A stretch of 64,000 bases of DNA from positions 186,001-250,000 of the forward strand of contig NZ_JAEAGO010000003.1 of the NCBI RefSeq assembly GCF_016464625.1, in the 5' to 3' direction. The position numbers and the translations under genes are program-made. A model generated the notes under the pieces. It was given only the letters and a program-made list of their open reading frames with translations. It made no database searches and was not told where the DNA came from. The stretch comes from Penaeicola halotolerans (GTDB lineage Bacteria; Bacteroidota; Bacteroidia; Cytophagales; Cyclobacteriaceae). Positions 1 through 8,428 of the stretch are shown one piece after another; position 1 is the stretch's first letter; the number at the start of each line of letters is the position of its first letter.

Positions 1-645
1 TTTAACTTTTTCTACCTTTCCATTTTGATTGATTTTATACAGACCAAGCCTAGATCCACCTACCCAGATATTGCCCATTTCATCAGAGGTGATCGCACTG
101 ATCATCCCTATTCCGTTAAAAATGGGATCGTCCTGTGGTTCAAACATTTCGGACTGCTGGTTAAAATTAAATAATCCATAGCGACCACCTATCCAAATTT
201 GATTTTTATCATCTATGTAAATGACATTAAATGGAGTAGCTTCATAAGTTGCTTGTGGCAATTCATAATTGATAAAAATACCTAAAGTCCTATCGTACTT
301 ACTTAATCCATTTTCTGACACTACCCAGATATCCCCCCTATCATCTTCAGCTATGTCATAGATGATATTACCTCCTAGGGTAGATGAGTCCCCTACTTCA
401 TGCTTAAAAACATCAAAAACGTATCCGTCATATAAATTAAGCCCATCTCGGGTTCCGATCCATATAAATCCATAGCTGTCTTGATGTAAGCTTAATACTG
501 AGCTTTGCGATAAGCCATTTTTGACACCAATTCTTTCAAATTTAAAATCACTATAATCTAGTCCTTGACCATGGACATGGTAAGAAAAGCTAATGCAAAT
601 CAAAAGCTTGAATAGGCAGTAGAAAATGTTTCGGATAGATATCAT
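1..645 (-). CDS. Two-component regulator propeller protein, probable hybrid sensor (N-terminal part; runs off left edge)
   Basis: The minus strand is open from an ATG at 643-645 to the window edge, giving 215 codons of a longer protein. The N-terminus is a signal peptide or membrane anchor (hydrophobic residues about 5-20, ending near His-Gly-Gln). It is followed by short repeats of about 40 residues, each with a W-[IV]-G/V-[TG] type strand (GFIWIGTRDGL, DIWVVSENGL, QIWIGGRYGL, NIWVGGSRL). These are two-component regulator propeller (reg_prop) repeats. Such repeats normally form the periplasmic sugar-sensing part of hybrid histidine kinases that control polysaccharide utilisation loci. The kinase part would lie outside the window. 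It is divergent from the GH2 enzyme, so it may regulate this locus; that is inference. Confidence 0.85.
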   Translation of the reverse strand, partial: MISIRNIFYCLFKLLICISFSYHVHGQGLDYSDFKFERIGVKNGLSQSSVLSLHQDSYGFIWIGTRDGLNLYDGYVFDVFKHEVGDSSTLGGNIIYDIAEDDRGDIWVVSENGLSKYDRTLGIFINYELPQATYEATPFNVIYIDDKNQIWIGGRYGLFNFNQQSEMFEPQDDPIFNGIGMISAITSDEMGNIWVGGSRLGLYKINQNGKVEKVK

Positions 646-796
646 ATAAATACTTCCTTAAAAATGAGGGATGCATTTATCAGTATCAAATTTTGAACAT
701 TAAAATTTTGTGTTAATTTTATGCAGCTTTTAACGATTTTTAATTTTACACTTCATTTGCTTGTATTGGAGCTTAAAAACTCAAAATACACGTTTA

Positions 797-3436
797 ATGA
801 ACACTTTGTCATACAGACTTCTCATTCTAGCTTTCTGCTTGAATGCCTTCACCTCTGCACTAGCTCAAGTCAGAACTACATCTACCATCAATAGCCTGTG
901 GAAATTTTCTAAGGGAGACTATTCCATAGCCGACATTGATCACTTAGCACAATCATGGCAAACAGTCAACATCCCGCATACTTGGAATGACAAAGATGTA
1001 TTAGCTGATGATGAGAGAGGCTACTATCGTGGACCAGCCTGGTACTTTAGGGAGCTAGAGGGTGCTTTTGATCTTCAAAACAAACAATATTTCCTACACT
1101 TTGAAGGGGCTAATCAAGTAGCCTCAGTCTATATCAATGGTCAGTTTGTAGGCGAACATAAAGGCGGTTACTCGGCATTCACCCTTGATATCAGTCCCTA
1201 CATCACAGCAAATGATAATACTCTTGCAGTAAAGGTGACTAATGCACATGATCCAGACATCGCGCCTCTCTCAGCAGACTTCACTTTTTTTGGTGGTATC
1301 TATAGAGACCTGTGGCTGATAGAAACAAATAAGATTCACTTCGACCTGTCTGATCATGGAAGTAAAGGCATCTACCTATCCACACCACAGGTCAATGGCG
1401 ATCAAGCTCAGCTTAAAATCAGAGGTGCTATACAGAATCACACCTCCTCTAAACGAAATATAACCTTACAGATAAATGTGATCGATCCAAATGGTAATAG
1501 TACAAAGTCACATCATCAAAAAGTCGCTTTAAATGGGGAAAAGGCATCTTTTGAAATCGATGAAATCTGGATTAAAAACCCAATGCTTTGGAGTCCAGAT
1601 GCTCCTAATCTATACCAATTAGAGGCCAATTTACTCATTGATGGTGAAGTGATAGATGAGCAAGCATTTCATTTTGGAATCAGAACCTTTGACTTTGATG
1701 CAAATGAGGGCTTTAGGATCAATGGCCAACCGCTTAAACTGATAGGTGCTAACAGACATCAAGATTACATGGGTAATGGTAATGCCCTTAGTGACGAACA
1801 ACACTACAGGGACCTCAAGCTCATTAAAGATATGGGTGCCAATGTAGTAAGACTGGCTCATTACCCACAAGACCCAGCAGTGCTAGCTGCTGCAGACAAG
1901 TTGGGACTGCTGGTCTGGGAAGAAACTCCACTAGTCAATGAAGTCACACTATCAGCCCAACATGATAACAATGCAGAAGTCATGCTCATAGAAATGATCC
2001 GGCAGCACTATAACCACCCCTCTGTCATCATCTGGGGATATATGAATGAAATCTACTGGGCACACAGATTTATAGATAGTAGCATAGTAGATGCTCATAC
2101 AGCACATACAGTGGCACTCGCTCAACGATTAGAACAAGTGGCGAGAACAGAAGATCCAAGTCGATATACCGCTATGGCACTGCACAACTATCCCCTCTAT
2201 GAAAGCTCCCAAATAGCTAAAATCCCTCAAATAGTCAGTTGGAACCTCTATCACGGCTGGTATTATGATGCATTTGATGATTTTGGAAAGTTCATGGATG
2301 AGCAACACCAAAAGTATCCAAATAGAATCCATTTCATCAGTGAATTCGGTGCAGGAAGCGATGAAAGGATTCACAGTACAAAACCTGAAAAATTTGATTT
2401 CAGTGTTGAAGGTCAAAAGCGTTTTTTAGAGAGTTTTTTGAAGCAAATACATGAGAGACCTTATATCTCTGGGGCTACTGTATGGAATTTAATAGACTTT
2501 AGTTCTGAAAGAAGGATCGATACCAATCCACATCTCAACAACAAAGGCATCATGACCTCTGATAGAAAGCCAAAAGATGTCTATTATTTGTTTCAGGCTT
2601 ACCTATTAGATAAGCCATTTCTTAAAATCGCTGAAACTGGCTGGACAAATCGAAGTAGTGTCACTTCTGATCAAAATAGTGCGAGACTTCCAGTACAGAT
2701 CTACAGTAATATGGAGAAAGTAACGCTTTATCATAATGGCAAATCTCTGGGAGAAAAACTGGTAGTAAATAAGCAAGCGATCTGGGAGGTTGATTTTACT
2801 GAAGGTGATAACAATTTTTCTGCAAAAGCTACAAGAGGATCTTTAGAAGAAATTGACCAAATAGCCATACATTTTAAAGGAGTGCCAAAAAGATTTGAAA
2901 AAGGAGAACCTGTAAACCTACGGGTGAATCTTGGCAGTAATCACAGCTTTAGAGATGATAAAGGCAATGTCATATGGATCATCGATCAAGCTTATGAAAA
3001 AGGCAGCTGGGGAAGTGTATCAGGAAAACCATTATATGTAGGTAATAAAATAGGAACAAAAGAGGATATCTTGACAGAAAATGATTTAGATCCGCTCTAT
3101 CAAACTATGTCAGAAGGAATCGCTAGCTTCAACGCTGATGTGCCTGACGGTTGGTACACTGTGGAGCTGTTGATGGTAGAGCCTTTTCCAAAGTCTAGGA
3201 GATTTGTAGATGGCATAGAGTCCCCAGATCATCCGGGAGGTTTACGCATATTTGATGTGATCATCAATGACAAGAAAGTACTTCCTGCCTTAGACTTACT
3301 GAAGGACTACGGGTATAATTATCCCATTAGGAAAAAATACCTCATCAAAGCTCAAAACGGTGAGGGGATTAAAGTAACCTTGGATGCCATAAAAGGAAAA
3401 CCTATCCTGAGTGCTATCAGCATCCAAAGCCATTAA
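797..3436 (+). CDS. Secreted glycoside hydrolase family 2 (beta-galactosidase-like) with C-terminal malectin-like domain
   Basis: This is an 879-residue enzyme, probably exported and hydrolysing a beta-linked glycoside. I chose the ATG at 797 over an in-frame TTG at 761 because it directly precedes a signal peptide ending in Ala-Leu-Ala-Gln. The order of domains is: sugar-binding jelly roll (about 25-180, with PHTWNDKD and YINGQFVGEHKGGY), Ig-like sandwich (about 190-290), TIM barrel (about 295-600), then an Ig/malectin-like tail (about 640-879). GH2 catalytic residues are visible: acid/base Glu418 in WGYMNEIYW and nucleophile Glu516 in ISEFGAGS. The barrel also has the GH2 strand IGANRHQDYMG. 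The substrate is not settled by sequence; beta-galactosidase is likeliest, beta-glucuronidase or beta-mannosidase less so. It converges with the GH36/phosphatase/receptor run. Confidence 0.9.
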   Translation: MNTLSYRLLILAFCLNAFTSALAQVRTTSTINSLWKFSKGDYSIADIDHLAQSWQTVNIPHTWNDKDVLADDERGYYRGPAWYFRELEGAFDLQNKQYFLHFEGANQVASVYINGQFVGEHKGGYSAFTLDISPYITANDNTLAVKVTNAHDPDIAPLSADFTFFGGIYRDLWLIETNKIHFDLSDHGSKGIYLSTPQVNGDQAQLKIRGAIQNHTSSKRNITLQINVIDPNGNSTKSHHQKVALNGEKASFEIDEIWIKNPMLWSPDAPNLYQLEANLLIDGEVIDEQAFHFGIRTFDFDANEGFRINGQPLKLIGANRHQDYMGNGNALSDEQHYRDLKLIKDMGANVVRLAHYPQDPAVLAAADKLGLLVWEETPLVNEVTLSAQHDNNAEVMLIEMIRQHYNHPSVIIWGYMNEIYWAHRFIDSSIVDAHTAHTVALAQRLEQVARTEDPSRYTAMALHNYPLYESSQIAKIPQIVSWNLYHGWYYDAFDDFGKFMDEQHQKYPNRIHFISEFGAGSDERIHSTKPEKFDFSVEGQKRFLESFLKQIHERPYISGATVWNLIDFSSERRIDTNPHLNNKGIMTSDRKPKDVYYLFQAYLLDKPFLKIAETGWTNRSSVTSDQNSARLPVQIYSNMEKVTLYHNGKSLGEKLVVNKQAIWEVDFTEGDNNFSAKATRGSLEEIDQIAIHFKGVPKRFEKGEPVNLRVNLGSNHSFRDDKGNVIWIIDQAYEKGSWGSVSGKPLYVGNKIGTKEDILTENDLDPLYQTMSEGIASFNADVPDGWYTVELLMVEPFPKSRRFVDGIESPDHPGGLRIFDVIINDKKVLPALDLLKDYGYNYPIRKKYLIKAQNGEGIKVTLDAIKGKPILSAISIQSH

Positions 3437-3457
3437 ACAATCAAATTCAAGCCTATC

Positions 3458-3488
3458 AGGGTTCTTAGTATAAATAGCTAAGAACCCT
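3458..3488. terminator. Convergent hairpin terminator between GH2 and GH36 genes
   Basis: A perfect 11-bp inverted repeat, AGGGTTCTTAG and CTAAGAACCCT, with a 9-nt loop is followed on the plus strand by a T run (3489-3495). It ends transcription of the GH2 gene. It also overlaps the TAG stop of the oppositely oriented GH36 gene, so it may act in both directions. Confidence 0.8.
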
Positions 3489-5505
3489 ATTTTTTGATCT
3501 CAAAAACACCAAAACTAAATGCCTCTGGAAGCTCTACCGAAAACTTAGCTCCATCTGCATGGAAAGAAGTAGGCGAGTCTCCAAAAAGGTGCTTTATAGA
3601 ACTCACCGCTTTGGGAAGCATGAAAGTATGACTCGACTCTGCCGTTTGCTCTCTATAAACAATCAAAAAATCACTTGCTTCAGTATCAATGTAAAAACCC
3701 GTCCAATGGTACCCACTAGGCTCATCACCTATAGGGATTACTATACCCCTATGCCAAATATCTGCAAGTGCTTTATAATCAGCAAGTAACTCTTTGACTT
3801 CTAATGTGTCTTTCGTAAGTCCTGACAGCTCCATCCAAGCCAAAGGCTGTGCAGTAAGTGTGGTAGCAATTGCATAATCAAGCCCCACTTGAGCTGGTGC
3901 TTGTACATCACTTGAGGGGTACTTATCTACATTTCTGAAGACATTCAAAAACTCGATCTGCAGCCTATCCGCTGGCATGTGATGTGAGAGCAACCAAAGA
4001 TTTCTAAGCGTTCTATAAGGAAAATAATTAGCCCAATCGGTATATCTGTTTTCTAAAAACACATTGCCAAATTCTTGGAAATAATGGTAACCCACTCGTT
4101 TTCCAGCAGTAACATCTAAATTGAAAGTGACATTTCCATCACTTTCAATCATAACCTTCTCAAAAAGCTTTTTTACATTGTTTTCAGACACTCTATCCCC
4201 TAGATCAAGTCCGTCTATTTTGAAGACTTTGATCCCATAAGTCTTATAATAATCTATCAGAATAGTTGCGTCACGTTCCCATGAAGCATACTGATTTTGT
4301 TTGCTAGGGTTAAACCAAAGACAAATCTCAATGCCATGCTTAGCTGCCAAATCAATAATAGGCTTCAGTCCATTAGGAAATCTTTCTCTATGAGGCATCC
4401 AGTCTTCTTGTTTCCAGTCATCCCATTTAACGCCAGCTTTTGAAGCTGAATTTCTTGAGAGCCCCTGTTGCCAACCATCATCCAACTGTAGATGTGTAAT
4501 GCCTAAACTAGCAGCTGCATTGATCTCGGCTATGATAAAAGCTTCATTCATTCTCGAATCTTTACTCCTATCACCCCAGGTATTGGCGAGTATCATACCA
4601 TCCCTGTCAGGTCTATATGCTCTCAACGTCTTTTGCGAACTTACTACATCTGAGATTTGTCTAAAGTGCCCACCAGAAGTGATCCCTAGGGTATAGCCAT
4701 ACAACGACTGCCAATCATCTGATAACTCTGAGGGTTTCAGTCCTATGCCTCTAAGCAGGAGCCTCTCTTGAGAGAATTCAAAATCATAACCTGGATAGCT
4801 TGACTGGCTGTATCCTATCGGGGACTCCTTGACTATAAAAAAGTGGACATCATTTTCATCACGAGACCCAATAAGCAGATTACCTAAAGCTGTCTGTGTC
4901 TGCCTATGCAGAAAATATGATTGTGTATTGACAGGCTGATCATGATAATCAGTAGCTTCTCTGAAGCTATGAACCTTCACTTTCCAGTGAGGACTTTTCA
5001 TCGGAATAGCGGATAGCCAACTTAGCTGAAAATCTTTCTTAGCAAGCTGCTCTATCATATCATTCTCTTTGGGTTTGATAACTTCCCAGCTATCAACTGT
5101 AGACTTTCCCCTGACTGAGATAAAATGTCTGATAGCTGGACTCTGATCATATATTTTAATGCTTCTTTGAACTTGTAGTGCGGCACTTGTGATATGAAGT
5201 ACCACTTCTGTATAAGGTACTTCAGTAGCTCCTCCATCTCGTATCTCTAGATCCGCTCTAAACTCACTTTCAAAATCAGGCAGCCAAAAATCCACTTCAG
5301 GCTGGTTGATCTCCCAGCTACTATTAGATCTTTTATCCTTCATGCTGTGTAGCATCAGTTTTCCGTCATTCCAGAGATACTGATATTCGACTAGCTCATT
5401 GGCTAGAATCAATTTATCATCCAATCGATAAACTTCACGCTGCGCCTGCAGTTCAAGCCACTGAAAGAGTAAAAGGCTAAGAAGGATTACAGTTTTTTTC
5501 ATCAT
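3487..5505 (-). CDS. Secreted glycoside hydrolase family 36-like alpha-galactosidase
   Basis: This is a 672-residue protein with a signal peptide (about 1-21, ending LQAQ). An N-terminal beta-sandwich (about 25-280) leads into a (beta/alpha)8 barrel that opens with ILANTWGDRS and the strand THLQLDDGWQ typical of GH36/GH27 melibiases. The nucleophile is probably Asp431 in FKIDGLD and the acid/base probably Asp490 in ENRYTDW. The C-terminal part (about 590-672) is a small beta domain. It would release alpha-galactosyl or related units. Its ATG overlaps the stop of the upstream phosphatase gene by 4 bp (ATGA), so the two are translationally coupled and it is the last gene of the minus-strand run. 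Exact substrate specificity cannot be read from sequence. Confidence 0.85.
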   Translation of the reverse strand: MMKKTVILLSLLLFQWLELQAQREVYRLDDKLILANELVEYQYLWNDGKLMLHSMKDKRSNSSWEINQPEVDFWLPDFESEFRADLEIRDGGATEVPYTEVVLHITSAALQVQRSIKIYDQSPAIRHFISVRGKSTVDSWEVIKPKENDMIEQLAKKDFQLSWLSAIPMKSPHWKVKVHSFREATDYHDQPVNTQSYFLHRQTQTALGNLLIGSRDENDVHFFIVKESPIGYSQSSYPGYDFEFSQERLLLRGIGLKPSELSDDWQSLYGYTLGITSGGHFRQISDVVSSQKTLRAYRPDRDGMILANTWGDRSKDSRMNEAFIIAEINAAASLGITHLQLDDGWQQGLSRNSASKAGVKWDDWKQEDWMPHRERFPNGLKPIIDLAAKHGIEICLWFNPSKQNQYASWERDATILIDYYKTYGIKVFKIDGLDLGDRVSENNVKKLFEKVMIESDGNVTFNLDVTAGKRVGYHYFQEFGNVFLENRYTDWANYFPYRTLRNLWLLSHHMPADRLQIEFLNVFRNVDKYPSSDVQAPAQVGLDYAIATTLTAQPLAWMELSGLTKDTLEVKELLADYKALADIWHRGIVIPIGDEPSGYHWTGFYIDTEASDFLIVYREQTAESSHTFMLPKAVSSIKHLFGDSPTSFHADGAKFSVELPEAFSFGVFEIKK

Positions 5506-6779
5506 TCTTCTATGAGTTTCTCTATTAGTTTGTTTGCACTACCTTCTATCTTGATGAGATCAAAGGCATCAAAAACGTCTCCATCAAGCGTGTACGCTTT
5601 ATAGCTTAATCTATCATTTCCTATGTTGATGACTTGATAAGTCTGCACATCCTGACCTTTTTTCTGCATCCAAGGGTGATCGCTGAGCTCATACATCTTG
5701 CGTCCAGCGACAGAAACGACATATACAGTACCACTATCTTCATCCCATTTGCCAAGGCCACTATTTACCGCATTGCCTCTGCCATAGACATGATCATGTC
5801 CTTGTAAGACCATGTCTACTTTATAGCGATCAAGTAGTGGCTTCCAGTTTTTCATAACTCCCTCATTGATTCTACCTTCGGCAGCAGAGATCACTGGATG
5901 GTGAAAAGTCACTATCGTCCATCGCTGAGGATTATTCTTGAGGAGGCTTTCTAGCCAAACCGCTTGAGTTTCGATGTCATCATTAGAGTCCAGAGCTATA
6001 AATCTAACTTTTTGATAGTCTATATAATACGCTCTATCAGATAATTTTTGAGGTGCGTTTTTAGGGAAATTAAACTGCGGATCCCAAAGTGGGCTAATCC
6101 CTACTTTTTCTCCATTCTCATTTTTCACGTATTCATGATTACCTGGAACAATGATCTGAGGAATGCTGGAAAGTATGTACCCTCCAGCAGCAAACCACTC
6201 AGCCCATTCGTAATCATTTTGAGAATGATTAATCAAATCCCCCGCATGTAAGACTAACCTAGCTTCAGGTGCTCGTTGATATGCTGCTCGGATTACTCTA
6301 GACCAAAGTGGATACAGATCATTTTGAGCATCCCCTAGATAGATGAATTGAAACTCATCAGCAGCAGTTGTTTCGAAATCTATCCATTCACTCCAATGGA
6401 CGCCATCACCTACTCTGTAGGTATATTTTTCGTTTGGTTTTAGTTCATCCAATATTACTTCATGATAAGTGACCCTCTCACCCAAAATAGTAGTGAGGCT
6501 AGTAGATTCAGCTTCTTTTTTGTACACATCTTTGTAAAACTCCACTTCTTTTGTTTGTGAGGACCATTGTATTAAACCTTTATTTCCAGTTTCTTTTGTT
6601 CTCCAAGTGATGATACGACTATTACCTTTATCATCACCAAAAGTCATCAAAATCCGATCAGGTCTTTCACTAGCTAAATAGGAAATGTGCTGTACGCTTG
6701 GAGGAGTATTTTGCTGAAGGCTTTGACCCAAAACCAATCCAGTACTGACCCCGAAAAGTAAAGTGAGTAGATATTTCAT
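5502..6779 (-). CDS. Secreted purple acid phosphatase-like metallophosphoesterase with FN3-type N-terminal domain
   Basis: This is a 425-residue protein with a signal peptide (about 1-19), an N-terminal fibronectin-III-like domain of the purple-acid-phosphatase type (about 28-138) and a calcineurin-like catalytic domain (about 140-390). The dinuclear metal-site motifs are all present: GD at 149-150, GD at 180-181, GNHE at 213-216, HH at 293-294 and GHDH at 327-330. It should hydrolyse phosphomonoesters or phosphodiesters in the periplasm or outside the cell. Its stop overlaps the start of the GH36 gene, which suggests that a phosphate group on the imported glycan is removed by the same pathway; that link is inference. 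The natural substrate is unknown. Confidence 0.88.
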   Translation of the reverse strand: MKYLLTLLFGVSTGLVLGQSLQQNTPPSVQHISYLASERPDRILMTFGDDKGNSRIITWRTKETGNKGLIQWSSQTKEVEFYKDVYKKEAESTSLTTILGERVTYHEVILDELKPNEKYTYRVGDGVHWSEWIDFETTAADEFQFIYLGDAQNDLYPLWSRVIRAAYQRAPEARLVLHAGDLINHSQNDYEWAEWFAAGGYILSSIPQIIVPGNHEYVKNENGEKVGISPLWDPQFNFPKNAPQKLSDRAYYIDYQKVRFIALDSNDDIETQAVWLESLLKNNPQRWTIVTFHHPVISAAEGRINEGVMKNWKPLLDRYKVDMVLQGHDHVYGRGNAVNSGLGKWDEDSGTVYVVSVAGRKMYELSDHPWMQKKGQDVQTYQVINIGNDRLSYKAYTLDGDVFDAFDLIKIEGSANKLIEKLIEE

Positions 6780-6794
6780 AGGCTTAAAATTGAG

Positions 6795-6824
6795 AAAGCT
6801 GGCCAGCGCAAACTGACCAGCTTT
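6795..6824 (-). promoter_or_regulatory. Intercistronic hairpin between lipoprotein and phosphatase genes
   Basis: Two 12-bp arms (AAAGCTGGCCAG and CTGACCAGCTTT, one mismatch) flank a 6-nt loop in the 68-bp gap between two minus-strand genes. A T run is present only on the plus strand, so on the transcribed strand it is more likely an mRNA-stabilising or partial attenuation hairpin than a full terminator. It could lower expression of the enzymes relative to the receptor and lipoproteins. Confidence 0.5.
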
Positions 6825-6847
6825 TTAGGCAAATGGTTGATTAAGTT

Positions 6848-8401
6848 TTATCTGATGCTACCGTCTGAGTTTTTCACCCATCCAGTAGTCCAGTCATTTG
6901 CAGCATTTTGGATAGCGCCTACAAAGGCCGCAGAAGCAAATCCTGAAATGCTATTAGGATTGAAATCACTCGTCTCCTCAGCCGTTGGCACAAAGCTATT
7001 AGTGCCTATGCCAGCGATGGAGGTCAAGATTGGATCTCCCTCTGCATCAAATCCAGTGACATTATTGAAGAATGGGTTTTGAAAATCTCCATTACCGTCT
7101 ACAAATCCTCTAAATGGATTGCCATTAGCTGTGTCATCTCTGTAAGGATCAGTTGGCACATTAAAGATAAAGCTATAGGCAAATACCGTTTCTCCATCTA
7201 GGTCCGTGATATTCACTGCATCATTGAGTCTAAGTCCTCTGCGTGGGAAGTCTGCTATAATGGTATTGTATATTTTACCTGCACTGCTGCTTCTCATTCT
7301 GATACCTGAAGTGTTTTCAGCCTCTGTACCAGGACCTATCACTGTAAAGTTGGCTAGTATCGGAGAGGCAGTCTCTCTGATTTCTATCTCAGAGTTGTCA
7401 TCCAAAGTTTCTGAAGTCATAGCGATACCAAACTGAATTCTTCCAGAATAAGCATCCCCTAATCTAAATCCACCACCAGCACAGTCAGTAGCTACTAAAT
7501 AGCTCATATTGACATTGCCATCTGTAGGCATGATGCCTTCACCATCAGCTTTATATACTTGGATATGATCTATTACAGTACCATCTCCGACATTTTGTAG
7601 TCTAAAGTTTCGTGCGTTTCCATACTCAAGTCTTACATATTGGAATGTCCCACTGCTAGTACCAGCACCGCCACCTCGGATATTAAATACTCCCCAGTCT
7701 CCAGGAGCTGCATCACCCGATATTGCTCTATCAGATGTGATCACGATTGGGTTATTTCTAGTGCCAGTAGCTTCTATAGTAGCCCCTTCATTGATCACAA
7801 TATCTACTAAAATGGCTGCATCAGATGCCATGTAGACATTGACGCCTTCTTCTATGGTGAGAGAAGAACCCGCTGCAAAACTTAGTGTCTCAGAGATGTA
7901 GTAATCTCTTCCAGTAATGAATTTGACATCACCTTCTACGATACCATCTGTAGGAATGTCCACATTGTAAAGTGTCTCTCCATTGACCTCTATCTCATCA
8001 TATGCAATGGTAACTACTGTAAGCCCTACCCTTGGTGAGCTAGATCCCTGAGTATTGAAGACAGCAAACTCGTATTCAAATTCTTCACCTTCTTCAGCAT
8101 CAGCAGGCACTGTCTGATTTGTATAAGTAAAAGAGGTTGCTGTAGCATTTAGTGGCACAACTTCTAGTACACCACCACCTCTGTAAACTACAAGCTCTCT
8201 ATTGTTGCCATCTGTGTCGATATTGAGTGTAACAGAGATCGCCTCGCCTCTCTTCACCTCAATCACCTCACCACCTTGGATAGAGAGTGTAGGATCTGGT
8301 AGAATTGGGTCTTCATCATCCGAACAGGATGTCATGACAAAAGCTGACATGGCCAAGCAAATAAGTAGCTTTGACATGTCTAATAGGTTCATCTTTTTCA
8401 T
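6848..8401 (-). CDS. Surface lipoprotein with right-handed beta-helix, paralogue 1
   Basis: This is a 517-residue protein with a lipoprotein signal whose lipidated residue is probably Cys26 (MTSC, followed by Ser-Asp-Asp-Glu-Asp, an acidic stretch typical of Bacteroidota surface export). A short Ig-like segment (about 38-130) precedes a parallel beta-helix region (about 150-440) with turns such as SLTIEEGVNVYM, NNPIVITSD, GDWGVFNIRGGG and FQYVRLEYG. It ends with ANDWTTGWVKNSDGSIR, nearly the same ending as the neighbouring lipoprotein. The two lie directly downstream of the TonB-dependent receptor, where SusD would sit in a classical locus, so they may capture ligand for the receptor. No enzymatic motif is recognised; binding is inferred from context. 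Confidence 0.75.
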   Translation of the reverse strand: MKKMNLLDMSKLLICLAMSAFVMTSCSDDEDPILPDPTLSIQGGEVIEVKRGEAISVTLNIDTDGNNRELVVYRGGGVLEVVPLNATATSFTYTNQTVPADAEEGEEFEYEFAVFNTQGSSSPRVGLTVVTIAYDEIEVNGETLYNVDIPTDGIVEGDVKFITGRDYYISETLSFAAGSSLTIEEGVNVYMASDAAILVDIVINEGATIEATGTRNNPIVITSDRAISGDAAPGDWGVFNIRGGGAGTSSGTFQYVRLEYGNARNFRLQNVGDGTVIDHIQVYKADGEGIMPTDGNVNMSYLVATDCAGGGFRLGDAYSGRIQFGIAMTSETLDDNSEIEIRETASPILANFTVIGPGTEAENTSGIRMRSSSAGKIYNTIIADFPRRGLRLNDAVNITDLDGETVFAYSFIFNVPTDPYRDDTANGNPFRGFVDGNGDFQNPFFNNVTGFDAEGDPILTSIAGIGTNSFVPTAEETSDFNPNSISGFASAAFVGAIQNAANDWTTGWVKNSDGSIR

Positions 8402-8428
8402 AATAAATTTAGGTTAAGGGTTAAAGTT

